A stretch of DNA of 64,000 nucleotides from JBCAWW01 sp039024315 (GTDB lineage Bacteria > Bacteroidota > Bacteroidia > J057), in the NCBI GenBank assembly GCA_039024315.1, contig JBCCQN010000008.1, positions 30,004-94,003 on the forward strand. The letters run 5' to 3'. Below the pieces are notes generated by a model that was not told where the DNA came from, ran no database searches, and saw only the letters and a program-made list of their open reading frames with translations. The position numbers and the translations under genes are program-made. Shown piece after piece: positions 52,123-60,195 of this stretch. Numbering within the stretch: the first letter of the stretch is position 1; every line of letters starts with the position of its first letter.

Positions 52123-53370
52123 ATGCGCAACATCAAACCCGTCCTCAGGGGCGTCAAAAATTCCAGTTATCGAGTGCGAGCCTTGAGCGACGCTCAACGC
52201 CAAGCTTTACTAGAAGATCTAGCTAGTCTACTCTCGGATAATGTAGATAGCATCATCGAAGCCAATCAGCTTGATTTGGCCAAAATGAACGACAATAATC
52301 CCAAAAAGGATCGCTTACTCCTCAATGCTGAACGCATCAATGGCCTCGTCGAGAGCGTCAGAGATATCGCAAAACTCCAAGATCCAAGCGGGAAGCTCTT
52401 GAGCGAGAAGACGCTTGATAATGGCTTGCTGGTCCAGAAGATGAGCGTTCCCCTAGGGGTAGTCGGGATTATTTATGAAGCCCGACCGAATGTCACCATC
52501 GATGTGGCGGCCCTCTGCCTTCGCTCCGGCAATGGGGTGGTTTTGCGAGGAGGATCGGCCGCTCATAATACCAACATCGCGCTAGTAAAACTGATCCATC
52601 AGGCCATGAAAGCGCATGGCTTACCAAAGGATTGTCTGGCCCTCTTACCGACTGAGCGGGCTTATGTAGATATTCTGCTCACCGCAGAACGCTATGTCGA
52701 TATTATCATACCGCGGGGATCACAATCCTTGATAGATATGGTGCGGCAAAAGGCAAGCGTCCCAACGATTGAGACGGGCGCGGGCGTCTGCCATACCTAT
52801 GTGAGCAAAAATGCTGACCTCCAAAAAGCGGCCAACATTATCGTCAACGCCAAGACTTCGCGTCCCTCAGTCTGCAATGCTTTAGATACAGTTTTAGTAG
52901 ATGAGGCCGTCTCCGCCGAACTCTTACCCCTTTTGGTCTCTGGCTTGGCAGAGTACGAAGTAGAAGCGTTCGCCGATGAGGCGTCCTACCAAATACTCGA
53001 GCAAGCAGGCTATCCCTACTTGAAAGCAGCAAAAGAAGATGACTTTGGCCGAGAATTTCTGTCTTATAAGTGCTCAGTTAAATGTGTGCAGGACCTAGAG
53101 GAAGCCTTGGATCATATCGCGACCTATTCGTCTCGACATTCTGAGGCCATCGTTTCGGAGGATAAAGAGGAGTGTGAACGCTTTTTAGGCGCTGTAGATG
53201 CCGCTGCAGTCTATACCAATGCTTCCACTCGCTTTACCGATGGAGGCGTATTTGGCCTGGGTGCTGAAATTGGAATTTCGACCCAAAAGCTGCACGCAAG
53301 AGGACCGTTTGCCCTTGAAAAGCTCGTAACCGAAAAATGGATCGTAAGGGGCGAGGGACAGATTCGCTAA
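52123..53370 (+). CDS. proA: Gamma-glutamyl phosphate reductase
   Basis: The 415-residue enzyme has the aldehyde-dehydrogenase fold. Signature text is 'MSVPLGVVGIIYEARPNVTI', 'VLRGGSAAHNTN', 'DIIIPRGSQSLIDMVRQKAS', 'ETGAGVCHTYVSKNADLQKA' and 'SRPSVCNALDTVLVDEA', which holds the catalytic Cys. 'FTDGGVFGLGAEIGISTQKL' is the nucleotide-binding end. It reduces glutamyl 5-phosphate with NADPH; the product cyclises to pyrroline-5-carboxylate. It follows proB by 6 bp, which suggests coupling of the two steps. ProC is not in the window. Confidence 0.95.
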   Translation: MRNIKPVLRGVKNSSYRVRALSDAQRQALLEDLASLLSDNVDSIIEANQLDLAKMNDNNPKKDRLLLNAERINGLVESVRDIAKLQDPSGKLLSEKTLDNGLLVQKMSVPLGVVGIIYEARPNVTIDVAALCLRSGNGVVLRGGSAAHNTNIALVKLIHQAMKAHGLPKDCLALLPTERAYVDILLTAERYVDIIIPRGSQSLIDMVRQKASVPTIETGAGVCHTYVSKNADLQKAANIIVNAKTSRPSVCNALDTVLVDEAVSAELLPLLVSGLAEYEVEAFADEASYQILEQAGYPYLKAAKEDDFGREFLSYKCSVKCVQDLEEALDHIATYSSRHSEAIVSEDKEECERFLGAVDAAAVYTNASTRFTDGGVFGLGAEIGISTQKLHARGPFALEKLVTEKWIVRGEGQIR

Positions 53371-53431
53371 AGGAGTCTTTGCCTAAACGATCAATTGACT
53401 GTAAATTGACGCCCAAACTCACACTTATCAC

Positions 53432-54382
53432 ATGGCAGGATCAAAAAAAGGACCTATTTACGCTGCAATGGCTGCTAACACGGGCATTGCCATAGCCAAA
53501 TTTATCGGCGCAAGTATTAGTGGTAGCTCGGCTATGCTGGCGGAGGGCATTCACTCTCTCGTCGATACCGGTAATGGTTTGTTGCTACTTCTTGGGATTT
53601 CCCGTAGCAAAAGACCCGCAGATAAAAAGCACCCTTTTGGACGCGGGAAGGAAATCTATTTCTGGAGCCTCATCGTTGCTATCTTGATCTTTGCCTTAGG
53701 TGGCGGTATGTCCCTCTATGAAGGTATACAGCATATCCAGCATCCTCCTACTGAGATTGGAGATTTTACCCTTAGTTATATCATCCTTGGACTGGCAATC
53801 GTTTTTGAAGGCGCGGCATTAATCTTTGCCCTTAAGAGTTTTAATGATGCCCGTCGCCGTCGAGGGAGAAGAAATTTTTGGACAGCCATCCAACAAAGTA
53901 AAGACCCAGCATCCTTTGCGGTCATTTTTGAGGATACAGCAGCACTTTTAGGTCTTGTGATTGCCCTAATGGGAATCGTCTTAACTCAGACCCTGCAAGA
54001 TCCTATTTGGGATGGTGTCGCCTCCGTACTGATTGGTTTGCTACTCGCTGGCATCGCAATCTTCCTCACCGTGGAAACCAAAGCATTGCTAATCGGCGAA
54101 GCGGCCTTTCCTGAGGTCAGAGAATCTATCTCTAAAATCGTAGATGGGGATGAGGCCGTCAACAACATCAATCCTCCGATGACCATGCATATGGGACCAG
54201 ACGATATCCTGCTTGCCTTAGATGTAGAGTTTAAAGATGAACTTTCGGCCGATAATATCGAAGCGGCTATCCAAAGAATAGAAAAAGCATTGAAAGAGAA
54301 ACACCCCCAGATAAAGCGGATCTTTATCGAGGCGCGTTCCCTTGCCAATGCCGTCGGCCAACTCTCTGGTGGAGCTAGCTAA
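53432..54382 (+). CDS. Cation diffusion facilitator family transporter
   Basis: The 316-residue protein has six membrane segments and a C-terminal cytoplasmic domain. Family text is 'GSSAMLAEGIHSLVDTGNGL' with the metal-site HxxxD, 'SKRPADKKHPFGRGKEIYFW' and 'EDTAALLGLVIALMGIVLTQ' with a second ExD-like line. The tail has 'NPPMTMHMGPDDILLALDVE', the ferredoxin-like domain. It should export Zn2+, Fe2+ or Mn2+ by proton exchange. The metal is not decided. It converges with the large T9SS gene, the two stops being 3 bp apart. Confidence 0.9.
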   Translation: MAGSKKGPIYAAMAANTGIAIAKFIGASISGSSAMLAEGIHSLVDTGNGLLLLLGISRSKRPADKKHPFGRGKEIYFWSLIVAILIFALGGGMSLYEGIQHIQHPPTEIGDFTLSYIILGLAIVFEGAALIFALKSFNDARRRRGRRNFWTAIQQSKDPASFAVIFEDTAALLGLVIALMGIVLTQTLQDPIWDGVASVLIGLLLAGIAIFLTVETKALLIGEAAFPEVRESISKIVDGDEAVNNINPPMTMHMGPDDILLALDVEFKDELSADNIEAAIQRIEKALKEKHPQIKRIFIEARSLANAVGQLSGGAS

Positions 54383-54385
54383 ATC

Positions 54386-57300
54386 TTAGCGTTTTTGTAG
54401 TTTGAAAGTCTGCTTATGCTGCCCGTCGCCGAGACTGAGGTAATAGTAACCAGCAGCCCAATGGTCGGTATCGATATTGACTTCTCCTTCCGCAGGGAGG
54501 GAATGAGTCTGATAGATCGATACCCCAAGGCTATTGACGATCCGCAGATTTACTTTCTGATTGTAAGGATTGTTGTATTGGATATTGAGGTATTTACCAA
54601 ATGGATTAGGATAGCCTTTCACAAATACTTCTAGTACATCACCCTCCAAATTGAGCGATACTACATCACTGTATTGGGTGCGCCCATCCTCTAATATCAA
54701 TTTGACGCGATAGTAAACACTCTTCAGCGGCAGCCTAGCAATGTCAATATCATCAGCTCGATATTCTGTTTGTCCGATTTGGAGGGAATGGTCCTGTACT
54801 TTGCCAAAGGTATTCCCATCCAGGGAACGCTCAATCTCAAAGCGGCCTGCTTGCTCAGCCGAGGAGAGTACCCAAATCAACTGGGCATTATCGCCACTTC
54901 TTTGCACATCAAAATTGAAGCTTCTGATACGATTCTCTACCGTATTGGTAATCAAGAATTCGCTGTAGTCAAATTGGATGGCCGCGCGGTTATGAATCAC
55001 AGAAGCGTGGTCACTGTCTGCATTTGGCAGGATTTGGTAGCGAATGAAACCGTGGCTTTCAGGCTCATTGCTATTGCTATCAGCCAAGAAAATGTAGTCA
55101 AAGACAAAGCGTAAAACCCCATCTTCGCTTATAGACATTTCGTAATCATGACTTACCTCGAGCACATTTAAACTCGCCCAATCCAAATGTTGGGACAAGG
55201 TATCTAAAATCAACACGCGCTGAGCAGGCGCTGAACCTACATTTTGAAAACGTATGGTATAAGTCAATGAATCAGTAAGTGCGACATCTCCCTCAGGGGT
55301 AACCAAAATGTCGTTGGGGTCTACTGCCCCCACAATGGTATTGTAGTCATGGACTATGTTATCACTAAAATCCATGTCGAGCCCATTGCTGCTAATCGAA
55401 GCCAAAGTCAAAGTAGTGCGGCCCATTTCGGCCTCAGTCGATACCGAATCCGTTACAAAAATGGTCTGACCTTCAAAAGCAGGGATCGAATCAAAGCGCC
55501 AAAAATAGGAAACCGTTACACCATTATCATGTAGGCTATCCCAGGGTTGAGTAGCGCTGAGGGGTATGATGTCCTTATCAAACTCTACCGTCAAGATCGT
55601 TTGCCCTGCGGCAACCGTGCTCATGTTGAAATAGGTCAGCGCATATGAATTACGAAAACCGCGACGCAAAGCAGTACTGGAGATCGACAAATTGAGGTCT
55701 GGCAGTTCGCTGCCACCTTGGTTGGGAAACTCCAATCCTAGGTCATTGGGATTGGCAAAACTCCCCCCGCTCCCACCATTACTAATGGTATCGCTAGTAA
55801 TTTGGATGCTCAAACTCATCATGCAGGGAGCATTCCAGCCTGTAGTAGTATCCTGCACGATGGTACTCATACCTTGGGTACGATAAAATGAAAAACGGCC
55901 GTTATTATCGGTGGCGAGGGCTTTGCCGTCTGGCAGCACTTTAAACGGCAAGTTGGCGATTAAGCGTTCGCCGGAGTCGTACTGACAATTGTTATTGGCA
56001 TCCACGTAGGCGGTCCCATAAACTTCCTGCCCAGTAGGTTCTAAGATTGTTTGATAGTCATCGACGCCTTGCGGCCCAAGCGACTGAACGTTGCCCGAAG
56101 GCCAAATAATACGAACAGAATCAATTTGTACCGCATCTCCTAAGCCAAAGTGAACATAGAGAGAGTTTTGAGCGCTCACCCCACCTGTCTGACTGGAGAC
56201 TTCCCGCATTTGCCAAACGCTTTGTCCATAGATAGTAGCCTTACAATAAACCTTAGCTCCAATGGCGCTCCTGTTTGATTGAGTGCCTTCTAATTTGAAG
56301 TACTTCCAACGGAAATAAGAACCCTTTTCGTTTTTATAGAGCTTATTGGCTTGGTATTGATTATTCCCCACAAAAAGGTCAATGTCTCCATCTCTATCAT
56401 AGTCAGCAAAGCTGGCCGTCGCGCTATTGGCGAGAATGGTATTGACGATAGAGTTGTATTGGACGCTGAAAGTCCCATCGCCTTCATTGAGGTAAAGGCG
56501 GTTGGGATTGCCGTTGTCATTGACGACAAAAAGGTCTAGATCACCGTCATTGTCTACGTCGCCCCAACTTGATCCAAAGGAATGCCCCGGCTCATTGACT
56601 ACGATAGAACTAGTATCCTTGTCAAAAGTGCCATCGCCATTATTGAGGTAGAAGAAATTTTTCTGGTTGGAGGCGTTAGAGACATACAGATCCAAATCAC
56701 CATCATTGTCATAATCTGCCCAACTCGCCCCTAGAGAATTACCCCCATCGTTGACGATATCACCAGTTAGGATTCTCTCGAAGTGACCGTTTCCTTTGTT
56801 GCGGTAGAGTGTATTGTTGGCATCCCGCGCTTGCGGAACGAATAAGTCTATCAAGCCATCGCCATTGTAATCTCCCCAAGCTCCGCTCATGGTAGATTTG
56901 GCTTCCATGGTGATCGGTGTTTGATTGGATTGGCTGAAGGTACCATCTCCATTATTATGATAGAGAAGGTTAAACTTTGTTGGCATAAAGTCAGCCACAA
57001 AGAGATCTAGAAACCCATCGTTGTCATAATCAGCCCAAGCAGCAGAATGACAATAGCCACTGTAATTTGATAAATCTCCGGCATCGACTTTAGTGAAGGT
57101 GCCTCCGCCATCATTACGGTATAGATGATTGACCGCTCTCACATTATTGGCGGCAAATAAATCTAGATCGCCATCATTATCATAATCACCCCAGCTAACG
57201 CCCACATTGGAGCCTCCATCAGAGGTGATCGGTTCAGCGGCGACTTTGGTAAATGTTCCATCCTGATTGTTGCGATATAGATAGCTGGACCACCAATGGG

Positions 57301-59215
57301 CGTATTCAGTAACCAGTAAATCTTCCCAGCCGTCACCGTCATAGTCCCCCCAAGCAGCCCCCCAAGTTGAACGCGCATCTATGTCCAATCCGGTATTAGT
57401 GGGTTCAGTAAAAAATTCATCTTGCACACAAGCGTTAGACGAAGCTTGACAATCCGGATCATCACAATCGATCAAACCATCTCCGTCCTCATCTATACCA
57501 TTGCTACAATTTGACTCCGGCACCGAGACGATAGAAGTTACTTCTATGGCCGTCATCGGGCTAGCGGTCACGTAAAAAATTGCGTCATTAAAATCATTGT
57601 CACAACCACCATTGTCGCGACGAATATCCTCAAAGGCCAAAATCATCAATTGAGTCTCCGCGTCAAACAATAACACATTGTGCTCACGCAGGCTACTATC
57701 TTTTTCAGGATTGTAATCAGGGTTGGAGTACAGCGTCCAATTCCCTTCGGTAACGCTTCCATTTTTCCAGCCATTGGCCATCAATACCCAACCAATACCT
57801 TGACCAGCCTGAAAATCACCTAGTTTGACTTTATGCCCGGCTTCTAATTCCCCACCACTGTACTTGGCAGATACATTGGGAAAGATGATCGTAATATCTT
57901 CTTTGGCCGGTGGGCTAGTAGGTGGCGACAAAGTGTCGTAGACGTAAAATCCTAAAACGTTTTTATAGCCGGCCCCTTCAGCTACAAAAGTAACCCAAAC
58001 TTCGGCATCCTCTTTAAGTCTAATGTCTCGGTCGTATTGACGCTCTAGATACTTTGGATTGTACTGCGGTACGGGCGCACGTTCGGGCAAAGCTTTGTGC
58101 ACCATATCCAAAAACTCATTGGTAATGGTATCTTTTCCTACTAGATAGTTGGGAAGTCCTTGTGAATTGTAGGTACCCAGATAGTGATAACCAACATGTG
58201 GCGCAGCGCCAATGAGTCCCTCACATTTTGCGCCCCAGCTTGTAGTATCAGCGGGGCTGAACGCTTGGCTCGTTACCGAGGGATCGATCGTCCCATTGGC
58301 ATAATCCATGATTTGGGGCGGTAAGCCAGTATCATAAAAATTGAGGCCATTGCCGTCGGTACCAAACTGATTGTTGTTGCGAGTGATACCCGTAAAGTAA
58401 AAATCTCCGCTACCACTGACTTTAGCATTATTGGTAAAATCAACTCCCCGCATGCTAGCACCCGCAGCAAGGTGAAGATTACCGTTGTTTTGCCAAGCAT
58501 CCGAGCTCAGCCAAATGAAGCCTTCATTTTTGGTAGTGGAGGCATTATTATTACATCTTCCTTCAAGCAAGAAAGTACAGTAGTTGGTCAAATTAGCCCC
58601 AGAATTGATGTTCACATCATCATGGGCAATCAAAAAACCATAATTATCAAAAGGATTGCCCAGATTTAGTCTTTCCGTTTCCATGCGACCACGATTGGTA
58701 ATAGCAAAACTAGCGCCGGTATTTAGCTGCTGAAAGTAAACTAGCCCTTCGTTAACAAAAGAAGAACCTGACTTTTGCATGGAGGTCGCTTTGGCAAAAC
58801 GAAGTGTAGCCCCCTGTCGATTTTCGATCTGCACGGCGCCATTCATATTGAAACTTTTAGCAAAGAGCATTTCACCCTTGTTGATGATCTGAGCCCCTGT
58901 CATCAAGTTGACGCTGATATTGAAACTTGCCTTCCCTTCATTTTCGATGGTACCCGCCATCTGGTTGAGCCTACTAGGCATAAAAACACCGAGGGGATCA
59001 ACCTTGATAATCGCACCTTTGGCCATGGAATTTACCTTACCACTAAAGGTTGCTCCTGCAGGAATACAGAACACCTCTCCACTTGACAAGTTGAGATTAT
59101 CTTGCCGACCATTGAAGGTAAGCGTACAATTTTGCGCAGAAAGAGGAGGGAGTAAACAGAAAAGTAGGCATGAAAGTATAAGAAAGCCGAAAGCGTAAGT
59201 TTGTTTCATAGACAA
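54386..59215 (-). CDS. 1609-residue T9SS-secreted VCBS-repeat protein
   Basis: The protein has a signal peptide (1-27). Its N-terminal region (about 30-290) has repeating 'INKGE', 'VNEGL' and 'ITNRG' strands, which suggests a stacked beta-helix. A DUF4114/LruC-like segment comes next ('AFEDIRRDNGGCDNDFNDAI', about 535-560), then 'CSNGIDEDGDGLIDCDDPDC'. Seven VCBS/FG-GAP units with Ca-binding DxDxDG loops follow ('WGDYDNDGDLDLFAANN' and so on, about 620-960). An ASPIC/UnbV-like domain ('FGLGDAVQIDSVRIIWPSGN'), a DUF7619-type domain ('LTYTIRFQNVGSAPAQ') and a type A sorting domain end it. Seven propeller-type repeats could make one closed blade ring. The ligand is unknown. Confidence 0.9.
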   Translation of the reverse strand: MSMKQTYAFGFLILSCLLFCLLPPLSAQNCTLTFNGRQDNLNLSSGEVFCIPAGATFSGKVNSMAKGAIIKVDPLGVFMPSRLNQMAGTIENEGKASFNISVNLMTGAQIINKGEMLFAKSFNMNGAVQIENRQGATLRFAKATSMQKSGSSFVNEGLVYFQQLNTGASFAITNRGRMETERLNLGNPFDNYGFLIAHDDVNINSGANLTNYCTFLLEGRCNNNASTTKNEGFIWLSSDAWQNNGNLHLAAGASMRGVDFTNNAKVSGSGDFYFTGITRNNNQFGTDGNGLNFYDTGLPPQIMDYANGTIDPSVTSQAFSPADTTSWGAKCEGLIGAAPHVGYHYLGTYNSQGLPNYLVGKDTITNEFLDMVHKALPERAPVPQYNPKYLERQYDRDIRLKEDAEVWVTFVAEGAGYKNVLGFYVYDTLSPPTSPPAKEDITIIFPNVSAKYSGGELEAGHKVKLGDFQAGQGIGWVLMANGWKNGSVTEGNWTLYSNPDYNPEKDSSLREHNVLLFDAETQLMILAFEDIRRDNGGCDNDFNDAIFYVTASPMTAIEVTSIVSVPESNCSNGIDEDGDGLIDCDDPDCQASSNACVQDEFFTEPTNTGLDIDARSTWGAAWGDYDGDGWEDLLVTEYAHWWSSYLYRNNQDGTFTKVAAEPITSDGGSNVGVSWGDYDNDGDLDLFAANNVRAVNHLYRNDGGGTFTKVDAGDLSNYSGYCHSAAWADYDNDGFLDLFVADFMPTKFNLLYHNNGDGTFSQSNQTPITMEAKSTMSGAWGDYNGDGLIDLFVPQARDANNTLYRNKGNGHFERILTGDIVNDGGNSLGASWADYDNDGDLDLYVSNASNQKNFFYLNNGDGTFDKDTSSIVVNEPGHSFGSSWGDVDNDGDLDLFVVNDNGNPNRLYLNEGDGTFSVQYNSIVNTILANSATASFADYDRDGDIDLFVGNNQYQANKLYKNEKGSYFRWKYFKLEGTQSNRSAIGAKVYCKATIYGQSVWQMREVSSQTGGVSAQNSLYVHFGLGDAVQIDSVRIIWPSGNVQSLGPQGVDDYQTILEPTGQEVYGTAYVDANNNCQYDSGERLIANLPFKVLPDGKALATDNNGRFSFYRTQGMSTIVQDTTTGWNAPCMMSLSIQITSDTISNGGSGGSFANPNDLGLEFPNQGGSELPDLNLSISSTALRRGFRNSYALTYFNMSTVAAGQTILTVEFDKDIIPLSATQPWDSLHDNGVTVSYFWRFDSIPAFEGQTIFVTDSVSTEAEMGRTTLTLASISSNGLDMDFSDNIVHDYNTIVGAVDPNDILVTPEGDVALTDSLTYTIRFQNVGSAPAQRVLILDTLSQHLDWASLNVLEVSHDYEMSISEDGVLRFVFDYIFLADSNSNEPESHGFIRYQILPNADSDHASVIHNRAAIQFDYSEFLITNTVENRIRSFNFDVQRSGDNAQLIWVLSSAEQAGRFEIERSLDGNTFGKVQDHSLQIGQTEYRADDIDIARLPLKSVYYRVKLILEDGRTQYSDVVSLNLEGDVLEVFVKGYPNPFGKYLNIQYNNPYNQKVNLRIVNSLGVSIYQTHSLPAEGEVNIDTDHWAAGYYYLSLGDGQHKQTFKLQKR

Positions 59216-59279
59216 TGTGATAACGGCTCTAAAATTAATACCGAATAACCGTAATTTACATTCTATGTTTAAACAGATA

Positions 59280-59825
59280 TTACACCCCTATGCCTAACTC
59301 AGGGTACTTTGCTTGGCATTGAGCAAAAAAGCTGACTATAAAATTCATGTCGGCTTCCATGTCATCGCTGGGCCAAAAGGCCTCACTAAAACGAAACTCC
59401 CTAAGGCCAAAATCAATTCCAGCCATGACAATGGGCACACCCGCTTTTTTGGCAATATGATAAAATCCTGTCCGTAATCTTTCAACCTTTGATCTTGTAC
59501 CTTCTGGCGCTAGTGCCAAAATAAACTGCTCCTTGCTAGCAAATAATCTAGCGGCGATCTCTACTCGATTGGCAGATTCGGTACGAGAGACCGGATGGCC
59601 TCCCAAGGATCTAAAAAACCAGCCATAAGGGGGACGAAAGAGAGCATCCTTACCCAAATATTGGATAGGCAAATGGAGCACGTTCCGCGCAGCGATACCA
59701 TAAACAAAGTCCCAATTACTGGTATGAGGACCACCAACGATAACGTATTTTGAAAGAGCAGGGGGGCGATTCGCGATGGTCCATCCACCGAGGCGGAGGA
59801 TCCATTTGGAAAGTAGTAGTAGCAT
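59280..59825 (-). CDS. PlsC-like 1-acylglycerol-3-phosphate acyltransferase family protein
   Basis: The ATG at 59825 gives 181 residues. The frame extends to 59840 only through a TTG that overlaps the -7 box, so I reject it. Motif I 'GPHTSNWDF' is HX4D. Motif II is 'ALFRPPYGWFFRSLGGHPVS', motif III 'LALAPEGTRSKVERLRTGFY' and motif IV 'AGVPIVMAGID'. Only one N-terminal hydrophobic segment is visible. It adds an acyl chain to a lipid or related acceptor at the membrane. The acceptor is not decided. A REP-like unit lies in the frame at 59681-59694. Confidence 0.85.
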   Translation of the reverse strand: MLLLLSKWILRLGGWTIANRPPALSKYVIVGGPHTSNWDFVYGIAARNVLHLPIQYLGKDALFRPPYGWFFRSLGGHPVSRTESANRVEIAARLFASKEQFILALAPEGTRSKVERLRTGFYHIAKKAGVPIVMAGIDFGLREFRFSEAFWPSDDMEADMNFIVSFFAQCQAKYPELGIGV

Positions 59826-59837
59826 CCTATAAATATC

Positions 59838-59871
59838 CAAAAATAGCGATTATTTAAGTACAGAGTAAAAA
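59838..59871 (-). promoter_or_regulatory. Promoter of the acyltransferase gene, reaching into heptad copy E
   Basis: TTTTT (59871-59867), a 21-bp spacer and TATTTTTG (59845-59838), a perfect TAnnTTTG box, 12 bp before the ATG at 59825. Part of the spacer and the -33 element are supplied by the heptad repeat. Confidence 0.5.
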
Positions 59872-59988
59872 GTATGCAGTACCAAGAAAATGGTCTTGAT
59901 GAAACCAAATGCTCAATTTTCCTGAGTCTTAATACTGAGTACTATTGTCTAGCTACTTAATACTATTGTCTAAATACTCAATATTTCC
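59853..59988. repeat. Heptad-phased dispersed repeat, copy E (no palindrome)
   Basis: Same flanks as copy B, AGTACAG, AGTAAAA, AGTATGC, AGTACCA, but the 16-bp palindrome and one AGTAT are absent. The right end carries two full copies of the opposed module (AGACAAT twice on the minus strand). The gene-free stretch 59826-60195 otherwise holds only the REP-like pair at 60075-60157. Confidence 0.7.
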
Positions 59989-60074
59989 GTATTCCCTCAC
60001 TCACAATTAAGGGGTAAGGGTTCTGTGTTGTTCAGGATTGGGTTTGATTTTAGTGAGGAGCTCAAAAGGAGGCT

Positions 60075-60157
60075 TACTGCTGCGCAGAACGCTTATCTCT
60101 AGCCTTCGTCCGCAGCATAGGCGTTGTCTTGCAGTAAAGACAAGCGTTCCGCGCAGC
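60075..60157. repeat. REP-like inverted-pair element
   Basis: TACTGCTGCGCAGAACGCTT (60075-60094) faces AAGCGTTCCGCGCAGC (60142-60157). The interior (TCTCTAGCCTTCGTCCGCAG) matches that of the element at 42441-42519. Confidence 0.75.
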
Positions 60158-60195
60158 AAAAAGCACAATCAAGCTAGTCCGTTTAGGTAGATAAG

